IMG/VR virus record: IMGVR_UViG_3300050021_000500
Coordinates: 19,915 to 83,914 of that record
Length of the DNA: 64,000 nucleotides
Source of the DNA: a virus
Strand: one strand, 5' to 3'
Positions within the stretch are counted from its first letter, which is position 1, and the number at the start of each line of letters is the position of its first letter. Position numbers and translations under genes: made by a program. The notes beneath the pieces were generated by a model. It saw only the letters and a program-made list of their open reading frames with translations, searched no databases and was not told the DNA's origin. Positions 22,350 through 30,372 of this stretch are shown here, in pieces.

Positions 22350-23654
22350 ATGAGCGAATTCACGACCCACAAAGAGCTGATGTTGGCTATGGGGTCCACC
22401 AGCGGGACCTACGATCCCACGGCTCCGGAGTGGTATATGCGGCTCATGACCAGCCGCGATCCGGTGGAGCAGGTGATGGGATGGCTCCAATACCGAACGA
22501 TTAGGTACCCGATCCACACCCCGTATGCTTCGGACGAATTGGGACGGGTGCTGACGCTGAAAGATGTCGCAGCATTCTTTAAGTGGACGACGCGGCATAC
22601 CCAGAGGGTCTGGGCGCGCATCGAGGCGAAACACTACGCCCGAAAGACCGAAGGCAAACTCTGGCTACGGGCCGATTTCAAGGTCAAGTACCCGATCCTC
22701 ACTGAAGACGCGCCCACCGCGAATGTCGTCTCAATCAACCCTACCGAATCCTACCTGGACTCCCTGGCGCCGTACCTGCGCGAGCAGGTGGCCCAACTCC
22801 CGGCCGGCCGCATCGCGGAGCTGGCAGCCCGTTGGACGGCATGGGACCATGCCCGCAAGGATGTGGAGGCGGACGCTATGCAGGCCGCCCGCGAGAAGAT
22901 GAAGCCCTACGAGACAGCGCTCTACGGCGAGTACAAGGTCACCGTAAAGAGCCTTCCGGAACGTCAAGAGAGGCGCGCCAAAACGGCCCACGTCAAGGTG
23001 CAGATCGACCTTTTCGACTTCTCGCCACTCCCTCAGAATTCAGCAGTCCAAGATTCGGCGGCCCTAAATCCACTCGGCGCAGAGCAGGTCTATACCTCCT
23101 CGGCTCCCGCTCCCCGCCGTAGGACCGTCGATACCCCTCCAGTGGCCCCAAATCCAAATACTCAGGAGCGAGTTACCAAGGCACCCAAAGCACCCAAAAC
23201 CTCCAATAAACGAACTCCTGAGCATGGGGCCACTGAGAAATCTTCCACCATGGGGCGGAGCACCGGCGGAAGCTCGCCTCAGGCGGGAATCTCGAAGGTC
23301 CGGGAGGAAGCGGCGGCCGACTTCCACGACGTGCTGGCTATTCGATTCCACGATGTGGGCGCTGGCATACCGAGCAGAAAGCATACCGATCCCCTTTTTG
23401 ACGCCCTGGGATCGGCCACCGGAGATTTTCTGGACTGGCTTTCGCCGCTTGAATTACAGAGCCGCAAGCCGCGGCACGGCGGAGTGCTCCCGTCGCTGCT
23501 CGAAGAGTTCCAGAAACTGGCGACCATGGGGCCCCGCAGGCCGCTAGCCATGGCCGCTCAGGCAGAGACGCAGCCGAGGGCACGCAAGCTCGGTTTCGCG
23601 GAGGGAGTCATGGCCGAGGCGGAGAGACGCCTCAAAAAATACGGGAGGATCTGA
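22350..23654 (+). CDS. replication-initiator-like protein with winged HTH
   Basis: 434 residues. Residues about 65-110 (RVLTLKDVAAFFKWTTRHTQ then IEAKHYARKTEGKLWLRADF) form a MarR/DnaD-like winged helix. A helical middle is followed by a long Pro/Ser/Thr/Lys-rich linker (residues about 235-320) and a C-terminal helical region with GPRRPLAMAAQAETQ. A DNA-binding head, flexible linker and C-terminal tail followed by a possible loader gene is the plan of phage O-type initiators. Family not proven. A segment of its own coding sequence could hold the origin, but no iterons were seen. Confidence 0.6.
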   Translation: MSEFTTHKELMLAMGSTSGTYDPTAPEWYMRLMTSRDPVEQVMGWLQYRTIRYPIHTPYASDELGRVLTLKDVAAFFKWTTRHTQRVWARIEAKHYARKTEGKLWLRADFKVKYPILTEDAPTANVVSINPTESYLDSLAPYLREQVAQLPAGRIAELAARWTAWDHARKDVEADAMQAAREKMKPYETALYGEYKVTVKSLPERQERRAKTAHVKVQIDLFDFSPLPQNSAVQDSAALNPLGAEQVYTSSAPAPRRRTVDTPPVAPNPNTQERVTKAPKAPKTSNKRTPEHGATEKSSTMGRSTGGSSPQAGISKVREEAAADFHDVLAIRFHDVGAGIPSRKHTDPLFDALGSATGDFLDWLSPLELQSRKPRHGGVLPSLLEEFQKLATMGPRRPLAMAAQAETQPRARKLGFAEGVMAEAERRLKKYGRI

Positions 23655-24202
23655 TGCTCGATACGCCGCGGGTCTTGGAACTGCTCGGAGGTCTCACGTT
23701 GCTAAACTTCTTCCCCTCCGACGTAGGTTCCCGGTTGGAACTCGCAAAGTTGGTCGGGCGCATGGCGGCCTCGGAAGATCAGGTCGAATGGTTGGTCCAT
23801 CGGACCTTGGGCCTGTGCAATGAGTGGCCGGGTCCGTTGGTACTCCGGCAGATTTTCTGCGCCAGGTTTCGGCCACAGGACGGGATCGAAGCCGGAAGTA
23901 CGGCGGCATTCCCGGATGGTCCGCCACCGGAGAGAAGGATTGAGGCTCCATCCTATGCCCAGTTGCCGCCCGGGCGTAAAGTGAGTGCCGATCCTGAATT
24001 GGATCGCTTGGTCTGCGAACTGGCGAGGGGAAAAGATCTCAACGCGGTCGTGCGGATAGAGCGAAAGCCGTTCACTGATGCGGATATGGAGGAATTGCGG
24101 CGGCGCCGGCGGGAATGGCTGCAAGAGGAGCGCCGCCGCGACCCGATCGTGAACCCGTTGACCGAGGCGGATATCCTAACTGCCGGGGGGAGACCTCGAT
24201 GA
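23654..24202 (+). CDS. hypothetical protein, partner of 22350 gene
   Basis: 182 residues starting 1 base into the previous stop. First 90 residues: helical, with LVHRTLGLCNEWPGPLVLRQIFCARFRPQDGI, a recognisable phage sequence block of unknown function that often follows an initiator-like gene. Last 50 residues are charged helices (ADMEELRRRRREWLQEERRR). Helicase-loader role is plausible only by position. Confidence 0.65.
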   Translation: MLDTPRVLELLGGLTLLNFFPSDVGSRLELAKLVGRMAASEDQVEWLVHRTLGLCNEWPGPLVLRQIFCARFRPQDGIEAGSTAAFPDGPPPERRIEAPSYAQLPPGRKVSADPELDRLVCELARGKDLNAVVRIERKPFTDADMEELRRRRREWLQEERRRDPIVNPLTEADILTAGGRPR

Positions 24203-24405
24203 TTGAGCCCCTTCGCCCCACCGAAAGGTACATTGAGCGCCGGGTTGAGTTCCACGAATCGGGCGCCGAGTTTTACCGCCAACATCAGCAGAGCGTGCTT
24301 GAGGCCTGGTCGCGGCAGATGGCCGCAGACTGGCGCCGGAAGTTGCCCCAAGAACCGCGGCCAGCACATGACGGTAAGATGCTTGCCGCCGGGGAGGCTG
24401 CCTGA
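24199..24405 (+). CDS. small helical protein
   Basis: 68 residues. Charged helix, ends HDGKMLAAGEAA. This C-terminal tail recurs in the gene at 27338-27601, see the repeated junction modules in the findings. Coupled by ATGA at both ends. Confidence 0.6.
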   Translation: MIEPLRPTERYIERRVEFHESGAEFYRQHQQSVLEAWSRQMAADWRRKLPQEPRPAHDGKMLAAGEAA

Positions 24406-24464
24406 TGCCCCGCCCAGCCAAATGCATCACGATTCTTCGGGCGGGGAAACCGGGGAAACGATGA
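24405..24464 (+). CDS. 19-residue peptide ORF
   Basis: MPRPAKCITILRAGKPGKR, coupled to both neighbours by stop/start overlaps. Basic. May be a coupling leader for the next gene rather than a functional protein. Confidence 0.4.
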   Translation: MPRPAKCITILRAGKPGKR

Positions 24465-25135
24465 GCGTCCAAGTGTTCTTTGCATTTTCCAGTGGCCTGT
24501 CACGGCCATTGCGCTGCCCGAAGGGCACGTTCGTAAGCATCCTGGCTGCGGTGGCCGAGACGGAACGACGGCTCGGGATCGAGCCCGGAAAGGAGGGCTG
24601 GCACTGGAGTCCGCGCGATAAGGCTCTGGCGGCAATAGAGGATGACAAGTACCTCTGCCAGACCATCGAGCAACATAACGCGTGGGTACGCCGGCTCTAC
24701 GAACAGTTCGGCGAATGGGGACGCAAGCCGATAAAGGGCGGTGACTGTATCACGCCCGAGCAAGCACAGTCGTTCTGGCACGCCCTGGTGGAACTGTTTG
24801 TCCCAACTGATCGATGGACGGGCGACTACTATCGCACCCGCATGGACAGCCTCTACAACGTCATGCGGGGGCGAGAGTCGGAAGGTATGTCGTTCGACGA
24901 GAAGCCGTTGGCCCCAAAGCAAGCGGGCAACGTGATCCGATTGTTTGAGCAATACCTCGATCCCGATGATTTGCGGCTAGACGTGCCCGTGGGCCACGAC
25001 GCTCTGTACAGTTCGAGTGACGGAGGCTATGACTGGTGCTCCACCCACGGTCCGATCCACAGCGACGACCTGCCAGCGCACAGCCGGAAACGCTGCGAAC
25101 TCGGCAAGGAGCTGAGAGAGGAGTACCGTTCATGA
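24461..25135 (+). CDS. hypothetical protein
   Basis: 224 residues from MSVQVFFAF. Helical with several aromatic pairs (WTGDYYRTRMDSLYNVMRG) and a possible metal site near the end (WCSTHGPIH..H..KRC). No known family; start set by ATGA overlap with the peptide ORF. Confidence 0.65.
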   Translation: MSVQVFFAFSSGLSRPLRCPKGTFVSILAAVAETERRLGIEPGKEGWHWSPRDKALAAIEDDKYLCQTIEQHNAWVRRLYEQFGEWGRKPIKGGDCITPEQAQSFWHALVELFVPTDRWTGDYYRTRMDSLYNVMRGRESEGMSFDEKPLAPKQAGNVIRLFEQYLDPDDLRLDVPVGHDALYSSSDGGYDWCSTHGPIHSDDLPAHSRKRCELGKELREEYRS

Positions 25136-25413
25136 AATATCGGAGTAAAACGAAACGCCCGTCACCGAAAGAGCAGGAGCAAGCCTGCGAGATCTGGAAC
25201 CTAAAGTATCCAATCGGCACGCCAGTGACCGTGGAAATGGATTCTGGCGAGATCCGCGCCACTACGACGCGCTCTGTCGCCTGGATGTTGGGGGCCGAGC
25301 CATCACGCAAGGACCCCGGCCACTCGGCGGTGGTTCTGATGGATGGAATCTCGGGATGCTATCTGGTGTCACGCGTGAGAGCCAAGGTCAACGCCGCCGG
25401 GGAGGTTGCCTGA
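25132..25413 (+). CDS. hypothetical protein
   Basis: 93 residues. Beta-rich core (GTPVTVEMDSGEIRATTT, GHSAVVLMDGISGCYLVSRV) like a small barrel, basic N-terminus. Found in many phages as a short early protein; role unknown. Confidence 0.65.
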   Translation: MKYRSKTKRPSPKEQEQACEIWNLKYPIGTPVTVEMDSGEIRATTTRSVAWMLGAEPSRKDPGHSAVVLMDGISGCYLVSRVRAKVNAAGEVA

Positions 25414-25625
25414 TGCCCCGCCGATCTACCTCCGGGGAAGAAGAGCCGCGCTGGATGCGGCCGAGCATGGATTTCCACTTTCGCGGACGATGCTTGCGTG
25501 TGTTCTGGCGCGGGGTGAAAGGGGTTCGGCACCCACTGCCGTATGCGTGGCACAAATGGGGCTTCTACGCTTTTGGGGTGGCGCTGATCGGGTTCATGTA
25601 CTGGCCAACGACGGAGGCAAACTGA
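25413..25625 (+). CDS. small membrane protein
   Basis: 70 residues. Starts MPRRSTSGEEEP, ends with a transmembrane helix (FYAFGVALIGFMYW). Its first seven residues and ribosome-binding site are repeated at the next gene's start. Confidence 0.6.
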   Translation: MPRRSTSGEEEPRWMRPSMDFHFRGRCLRVFWRGVKGVRHPLPYAWHKWGFYAFGVALIGFMYWPTTEAN

Positions 25626-25924
25626 TGCCACGCCGATCTACCTCCGATGCTCCGGTCATCCGTCAACATGGCCAGAGCAACGCCGAGAAGTACGTCATCG
25701 CCTTACGCAATGCGCAGGCGCTGTGGAGCAACCTGTCCGCCGAGGAGCGGAAGGAAGCCGAAGAGGGATTGCGGTGGGCTGAAGTCTTCGGCCAGATTTA
25801 CACTGGCCCGAAGTTGCGCGGCCGGCCGCCGGGCAGTAAGAATCGGCTGGCCGAGGTTCCGATTCCCGAAGAGTTGGCCACGAATAACGCGGCGGCGCCG
25901 ATGTTTGAGGAGCGCGAACCGTGA
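25625..25924 (+). CDS. hypothetical protein with AT-hook-like motif
   Basis: 99 residues. Same MPRRSTS opening as the previous gene. Helical middle (ALRNAQALWSNLSAEERKEA), then GRPPGSKNRL, an AT-hook-like basic turn. May bind DNA. Confidence 0.6.
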   Translation: MPRRSTSDAPVIRQHGQSNAEKYVIALRNAQALWSNLSAEERKEAEEGLRWAEVFGQIYTGPKLRGRPPGSKNRLAEVPIPEELATNNAAAPMFEEREP

Positions 25925-26613
25925 ACGGCAACGCGTGGACCGCGGACGAATTGAGAATTGTGCGGGAGCTATATCCGACTCGCACTACGCGCGCGCTCGG
26001 GGAAAGACTGCGGCGGTCCGTGCGCAGCGTCTACAACGCCGCATACAACCTCGGTCTGCGCAAGTCAAAGGAATTCCTGCAGAGCGAGGAATCAGGCTTG
26101 CTGCGCAAAGGACAGACGCGGCCCGAGAGCGTTGCCACCCAATTCAAGAAGGGGCAAGCCCCTGCGAACAAAGGCGTGCGACGCCCGGGATGGTCCACCG
26201 GGCGGATGAAAGAGACGCAGTTCAAAAAAGGCTGCAGAACTGGGATAGCTCAGAAAAACTGGAAGCCAATCGGCACGGTCCTTCTCGACGGCGATGGGTA
26301 TCCCCGGATCAAAGTGCGCGAGGCGGTACACGGAGTTGAGCCCACCGGATTCGGCAATCAGAAATGCTGGCCCTTTCTCAGCCGGCGCACCTGGGAAGAA
26401 AGCAACGGACCGATACCGCCCGGGCACGTAATCGTCTTCCGTGATGGCCAGCGCGACAACTGCGCAATAGGGAATCTGGAGTGCATCTCACGGGCCGACC
26501 TGGCACGCCGGAACTCGATGTGGGGCCGCTTGCCACAGGAGCTAGCGGAAGTTATCCAGTTGAATGGGGCATTGAAGCGAAAGCTGAGGAGACTGACCGA
26601 TGGCAAGGAATAG
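25921..26613 (+). CDS. HNH homing-type endonuclease with N-terminal SANT/HTH
   Basis: 230 residues. 'WTADELRIVRELYP...RALGERLRRSVRSVYNAAYNLGL' is a Myb/SANT-like DNA-binding helix set. The HNH core is GPIPPGHVIVFRDGQRDNC then NLECISRADLARRN (His, Asp-Asn and Asn in order). Between them lie basic repeats (QFKKGQAPANKGV, QFKKGCRTG), NUMOD-like DNA-contact segments. Homing endonucleases of this design sit free-standing among phage genes and spread to related phages. Confidence 0.85.
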   Translation: MNGNAWTADELRIVRELYPTRTTRALGERLRRSVRSVYNAAYNLGLRKSKEFLQSEESGLLRKGQTRPESVATQFKKGQAPANKGVRRPGWSTGRMKETQFKKGCRTGIAQKNWKPIGTVLLDGDGYPRIKVREAVHGVEPTGFGNQKCWPFLSRRTWEESNGPIPPGHVIVFRDGQRDNCAIGNLECISRADLARRNSMWGRLPQELAEVIQLNGALKRKLRRLTDGKE

Positions 26614-26860
26614 GATGTCGGACCTACGTAATCATCTGTTCGAAACGCTGGAAGCGCTCAAGGACGCCGATGCGCCAATGGACCTGGCGCGAGCAAAGGC
26701 GATCAGCGACGTCGCACAGACCATCATCAACTCGGCCAAGGTCGAAGTGGATCTGGTCAAACAAATTGGTGCGCCGCAGGGTATTGAATTCTTCGGCCAC
26801 CCGATGGAAGTTTCGGCGCCTCACGGCCCACGGATGATCGCAAGGGGCGGTGCCTCATGA
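26600..26860 (+). CDS. conserved small phage protein
   Basis: 86 residues. MSDLRNHLFETLEALKDADAP and AKAISDVAQTIINSAKVEVD are hallmarks of a small helical phage family found near HNH genes. Function unknown. Overlaps the HNH gene by 14 bases. Confidence 0.75.
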   Translation: MARNRMSDLRNHLFETLEALKDADAPMDLARAKAISDVAQTIINSAKVEVDLVKQIGAPQGIEFFGHPMEVSAPHGPRMIARGGAS

Positions 26861-27087
26861 GCACTCCCCGACTGAACTACCGGACACCGGGACCTGCCGC
26901 CACCTGCCAGTGCGGCGCCTGCAAATGCTGCAATGCCCGCCAATCCAATCGCCGGTGCTATCTCACGCACAAAGCGATAATCGTGCCAAAAAACAGCGAG
27001 ACCAAACGGAGACGGAACTGCCTTAGCCCCAAAGTCTCTGATGCGGAACTCGACCGCAGAGCCCTTGCTATGGGAGGCTGCGGATGA
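26857..27087 (+). CDS. Cys-rich small protein
   Basis: 76 residues. CQCGACKCCNARQSNRRC is a dense Cys knuckle likely to bind zinc; basic tail. The start overlaps by ATGA. Confidence 0.6.
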   Translation: MSTPRLNYRTPGPAATCQCGACKCCNARQSNRRCYLTHKAIIVPKNSETKRRRNCLSPKVSDAELDRRALAMGGCG

Positions 27088-27341
27088 ATTCAACCGGCAG
27101 AAAGCGATCAACGGAGACGCAACTTCGAGAGGTGAAGCACGACTTGAAACTAGTGAGAGCCTCGATTGCCCAACTTCGACAGGAGGTTGAACAGCGCCGC
27201 CGGATCGGCGCTCAGATGGCAAACTTCTGTTTCAACCTGGGCCAGGAGAACACAAGCCTCCCAAGCGATTGGTCGCGCGCCAAGGCCACCATGCGCGACA
27301 TGCAGGCCAACTGGGACGCGATCAAGATGCAACCCTCATGA
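27084..27341 (+). CDS. small coiled-coil protein
   Basis: 85 residues. Heptad-like helix over residues 10-45 (REVKHDLKLVRASIAQLRQEV), no other feature. Coupled. Confidence 0.6.
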   Translation: MNSTGRKRSTETQLREVKHDLKLVRASIAQLRQEVEQRRRIGAQMANFCFNLGQENTSLPSDWSRAKATMRDMQANWDAIKMQPS

Positions 27342-27601
27342 CCATCCGCGAACTGGCCATCCGCCGCGTCCAGCAGTGCGGTATGAGCGCACGAGAGGCT
27401 GCGCTGATGCTTGAAGGCTTCGCCCGTGGGCCAGGCCGCGACATCAAGTTTAACGATTGTGTGCAATCGCTATCGGAGACGCTGGCCCAGCGCATCGATC
27501 AGGCTGCCATCGGCTACCGGATGCGCAATGGGATACCCCAACCACCTGTCGAAACAGCACCTCACGATGGCAAGATGCTGGCTACCGGAGAGACGACATG
27601 A
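27338..27601 (+). CDS. hypothetical protein
   Basis: 87 residues. Helical; SAREAALMLEGFARGPGRDI region; ends with the HDGKMLATGETT tail shared with 24199-24405. Coupled by ATGA both ways. Confidence 0.6.
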   Translation: MTIRELAIRRVQQCGMSAREAALMLEGFARGPGRDIKFNDCVQSLSETLAQRIDQAAIGYRMRNGIPQPPVETAPHDGKMLATGETT

Positions 27602-27930
27602 CGGAGAGAATGCCGGACGTATTTATTGGCGTTATAGACGATGTGAAACATGCAATCGCGTTCGCCCGGATGATCCAGCCGGCCTACCAGCGACAGCAAT
27701 GGAAATGGATTGCCGGCGGATTTAAGCGGGTTCCGACCGTCGCCGATATTGCCGAGACGATTGAGTTACTCGCTCGCGGAGTAGCCGATGGAGAAGCATT
27801 CGCTTCCACCGGAGGATTGACGGTGCGACGCGGAAATCGCCTCTATGTCAGTCCAGTGCTGAAGCCGGACAAACTGGTCTTCAGGCAGCGTGCGCAGAGG
27901 CTGTTGGCCAATGGGGAGACAACATCATGA
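27598..27930 (+). CDS. hypothetical protein
   Basis: 110 residues. VPTVADIAETIELLARGVA helix and a beta hairpin (TGGLTVRRGNRLYVSP), ending LLANGETTS, another version of the shared tail. Stop overlaps the start of the cassette B ORF. Confidence 0.6.
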   Translation: MTERMPDVFIGVIDDVKHAIAFARMIQPAYQRQQWKWIAGGFKRVPTVADIAETIELLARGVADGEAFASTGGLTVRRGNRLYVSPVLKPDKLVFRQRAQRLLANGETTS

Positions 27931-28760
27931 CGGAGAAAATGTCGAAGGGTTCCGCGCGGAAGGGCGAGTTGCCCGCCCTCCCGCCAGCCCAACCGTCGCC
28001 CGCAAAGCCGGGCGCTGGGCCGGCTCTAGAGAATACCGTCCTGATCCTGCGTACATGCAGTGCCGACATGCTGAGCCACGGCGGCTTTCGGTGGCCGGAG
28101 AGCGGCCCAGTGGAGGTACCTGACTGGAATCCAAAGCATGTATGCGGCGGTGGCTTGCACGGTCTGCTGTGGGGTGAGGGCTCCGTCTCGTACCTCAATT
28201 TGGATGAGTTGGCCAAGTGGATCGTGTTCCGCGCCCAGATGGCCGATTTGGCGCATGGCACCGGCGAACTGATCGACAAGTGTAAGGCCCGCGCGGGAAC
28301 GGTGGAATACTGCGGATGTCGCGACGGGGCAATCAGCTACCTCATGGCCAATGGTGCCGCAGGAAAAGCGGTTGTCTTCGGCACGGCGACGGCGGGCGAC
28401 AGCGGCACGGCGACGGCGGGCTACAGCGGCGTGATTACCATCCTGTACTGGAATGACAAGCGCTATAAGGCTCGCATCGCGCAGGTCAAGGACGAAGACG
28501 GATACGGCGAGCTGGAGCCCAACACGCCGTATAGGCTGAACGTTCAAGGGAACTTTACCAGAGCCGATGCTGCGCCGCGCTCTGGCGGCGACGGTAGCAT
28601 CGGCGGCGTGGAGCGAGCGGGGACGGGCACGGTAGAACAGCCACGGAGCCTTTCTCCGTTGAATCCTACCGGGGATATTTTTATGATTGCTGACATCATC
28701 TTTGCATCTGGTTGGCTGGTAGTTGGACTGGCTCTAATTTTCAGGAGACGCCTGCGATGA
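27927..28760 (+). CDS. cassette B cargo protein (repeat-bearing)
   Basis: 277 codons as read. Residues about 1-33 come from the left arm and about 210-245 from the right arm. The cargo part (about 34-209) has CGGGLHGLLWGEGSVSYLNL, CRDGAISYLMANGAAGKAVV and the tandem GTATAGDSG / GTATAGYSG, then ITILYWNDKRYKARIAQV; it resembles phage proteins with short surface repeats. The last 25 codons (from ATG at 28683) encode a lone transmembrane helix that may have been a separate gene before the cassette entered. Function unknown. Confidence 0.65.
   Translation: MTEKMSKGSARKGELPALPPAQPSPAKPGAGPALENTVLILRTCSADMLSHGGFRWPESGPVEVPDWNPKHVCGGGLHGLLWGEGSVSYLNLDELAKWIVFRAQMADLAHGTGELIDKCKARAGTVEYCGCRDGAISYLMANGAAGKAVVFGTATAGDSGTATAGYSGVITILYWNDKRYKARIAQVKDEDGYGELEPNTPYRLNVQGNFTRADAAPRSGGDGSIGGVERAGTGTVEQPRSLSPLNPTGDIFMIADIIFASGWLVVGLALIFRRRLR
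27982..28027 (-). repeat. cassette B left-arm hairpin
   Basis: Minus strand: AGAGCC, stem 1 GCCGGCCCA / TGGGCTGGC (one G-T), GC, stem 2 GCCCG / CGGGC, GACGGT. Left-arm subtype. Confidence 0.85.
28560..28606 (+). repeat. cassette B right-arm hairpin
   Basis: AGAGCC, stem 1 GCCGATGCT / AGCATCGGC (9 of 9), GC, stem 2 GCCGC / GCGGC, GACGGT, then GGCGGCGTGGAGCGAGCGG. Right-arm subtype. Confidence 0.88.
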
Positions 28761-28960
28761 TTCTGAACGAAAACACCGCCTCGCATCCCTTCTACCAGCC
28801 GAACGTCCGCGTTCGCACGCCGAAGCAAGTACGGCCCCACTCTACGGTGGCCACCGGGGACTGTCCGGGTAATCCCGAAGGAAGATTCGAATGGATGCGC
28901 CGTCGGCAGAAGTGGAAGCGAGAACAGAAGAGGCTGAGGAGAATATCCAATGCAGTTTGA
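28757..28960 (+). CDS. small basic protein
   Basis: 67 residues. C-terminal half very basic (RFEWMRRRQKWKREQKRLRR). Start overlaps the preceding stop by ATGA. Unknown. Confidence 0.55.
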   Translation: MILNENTASHPFYQPNVRVRTPKQVRPHSTVATGDCPGNPEGRFEWMRRRQKWKREQKRLRRISNAV

Positions 28961-29411
28961 ATTTGAAGGCGAACTTTACCGGATCGCGTTCCACCACCCG
29001 GTCCCCACGGATTTGTACTACCACGCAGGCCACGAGGCGCAGCTCGTGCGCGACTCCACGAACCAAAAGCCAGGGCACGGGCCGATGCGAATATTCTGCG
29101 CGGAGTGCGAAGCGCGTACTCATCACGAGGTGCAACTCTTCCCCGCCCCGAAAAACAGGGGCGTCGAGTGCGGGATCTACATGGCCCATTTCGGCGAAAA
29201 CTCGAAGCCGGAATGGAAACTCATAACTCGCGGCGTTGCCAGGCTGAACCGGAAAGCCAAGGACCAGTACACGCGCGAGGGGGGGCGTGTGGCCGCGCTC
29301 AATAATGCGCTCTCTCGCAGCCACTGGGAAGCTGGGGAGTTCTGCGCCGCGGTGGTGACGGCATACAACAGGCGCAAGGATTACCGGGCGCAGGCTGGGG
29401 TGACCCTGTGA
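28950..29411 (+). CDS. hypothetical zinc protein
   Basis: 153 residues. CAECEARTHHEVQLFPAP suggests a metal site; C-terminal helix WEAGEFCAAVVTAYNRRKDY. The N-terminal 30 residues are beta-rich. Present as an early gene; role unknown. Confidence 0.65.
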   Translation: MQFEFEGELYRIAFHHPVPTDLYYHAGHEAQLVRDSTNQKPGHGPMRIFCAECEARTHHEVQLFPAPKNRGVECGIYMAHFGENSKPEWKLITRGVARLNRKAKDQYTREGGRVAALNNALSRSHWEAGEFCAAVVTAYNRRKDYRAQAGVTL

Positions 29412-29971
29412 CACCTATCCAGTACGCGATCGCTAAAGTGAACAAGCAACGCGCCAGAAAGGGGCTGGGACCGGTTCCCAACACCATAGAAAAACCCGCG
29501 CTCCCGCTAAATGCAGACGCCCCGGCGCCGTCGACGGAGGCCACGCGACCGAGCAAGTCGCGGGCATCCGTAAATTCCTACGATATGCACCTTTCTGACA
29601 AGCGGGCGAAGAGGACAGTGCCTCCCCTCTACGATGCAGTTGAGCCGAAACCCAAAAGCGAGAGGAAGCCTTGGGGCGGCGCCGCAATGTCGAAAGACGA
29701 GGAGAACAGGCTGCGCGCGGTTCTCGCGGCAGACCGCTTGATCGAAACCCGCAATTTTATAAATTCCGCCCAATACGAAGCGCAGCTCGTGCAGGAAGCC
29801 GAAGACGAAGCCCGGCGGCGCCGGATTGCGCGGTGCGAAGAAGAGATCCAGCGCCTGGAGGCGTTGCCCGCCAATATCAAAGACCGGGCGTACCTGGTCG
29901 CTATGGGCACCGAAGACTGGCGAGCGGAGAAAGTGCTGGAAGAGTACGGGCCACGAGAGGTCACCCAATGA
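29408..29971 (+). CDS. hypothetical charged protein
   Basis: 187 residues, GTG start coupled by GTGA. Long disordered N-terminal half (Pro/Ala/Ser/Lys), then a helical Glu/Arg-rich half (EAQLVQEAEDEARRRRIARCEEE). No family. Confidence 0.6.
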   Translation: MTPIQYAIAKVNKQRARKGLGPVPNTIEKPALPLNADAPAPSTEATRPSKSRASVNSYDMHLSDKRAKRTVPPLYDAVEPKPKSERKPWGGAAMSKDEENRLRAVLAADRLIETRNFINSAQYEAQLVQEAEDEARRRRIARCEEEIQRLEALPANIKDRAYLVAMGTEDWRAEKVLEEYGPREVTQ

Positions 29972-30372
29972 CGCACGCCGATGCAGCGCGCGCGTATGCC
30001 GCAGCCTACGCCAAAGCCAGCGACGCCCAGTTGATGAATCCGCCCGATGCGATTCGCGCGCATGCCCTGGGCATCTCGATTCCAGAAACATCGCCATTAT
30101 CGACCGTGGAGTATACGTGTCCGGTGGTACCGGACAGCCGGACATCCGGCGACAGCCGGTCCTACAACCATGACGGATGCGTCACGAGATGGTTGCAGGA
30201 ACGGGATGCCCGGGAGCGGGCCGAACGGGCAGCGTCCGACTGGCGCGAGGCCGCCAACGACTGGTGCAACCGGGCTGAGAGGGCGCGAAAAAGAGTTCGC
30301 GCTCTGACCTGGGTGACTTGCCTGGCTATCTTTGCGGCGGGTCTGGCATGGTGGATCAATGCCCATCCGTAA
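29968..30372 (+). CDS. membrane-anchored small protein
   Basis: 134 residues. Helical, Ala-rich start; C-terminal transmembrane anchor (VTCLAIFAAGLAWWINAHP) preceded by a basic helix (RAERARKRVRAL): a tail-anchored layout. Unknown. Confidence 0.6.
   Translation: MTHADAARAYAAAYAKASDAQLMNPPDAIRAHALGISIPETSPLSTVEYTCPVVPDSRTSGDSRSYNHDGCVTRWLQERDARERAERAASDWREAANDWCNRAERARKRVRALTWVTCLAIFAAGLAWWINAHP

Larger units (their letters stand above)
27930..28659. mobile_element. hairpin-ended cassette B
   Basis: About 730 bp. Outer ends CGGAGAAA (27931) and TTTCTCCG (28651-28658) are inverted. Left hairpin core 27982-28027, right core 28560-28606. One open frame runs through both arms. The left arm encodes a Pro/Ala-rich segment (LPPAQPSPAKPGAG) and the right arm encodes RADAAPRSGGDGSIGGVERA. 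Almost the same tails occur in cassettes C and D. No transposase. Confidence 0.8.

Noticed and set aside
22830-23660. Search for iteron-type origin inside the initiator-like gene
   Set aside because: No repeated short motifs stood out on reading; an origin cannot be claimed.
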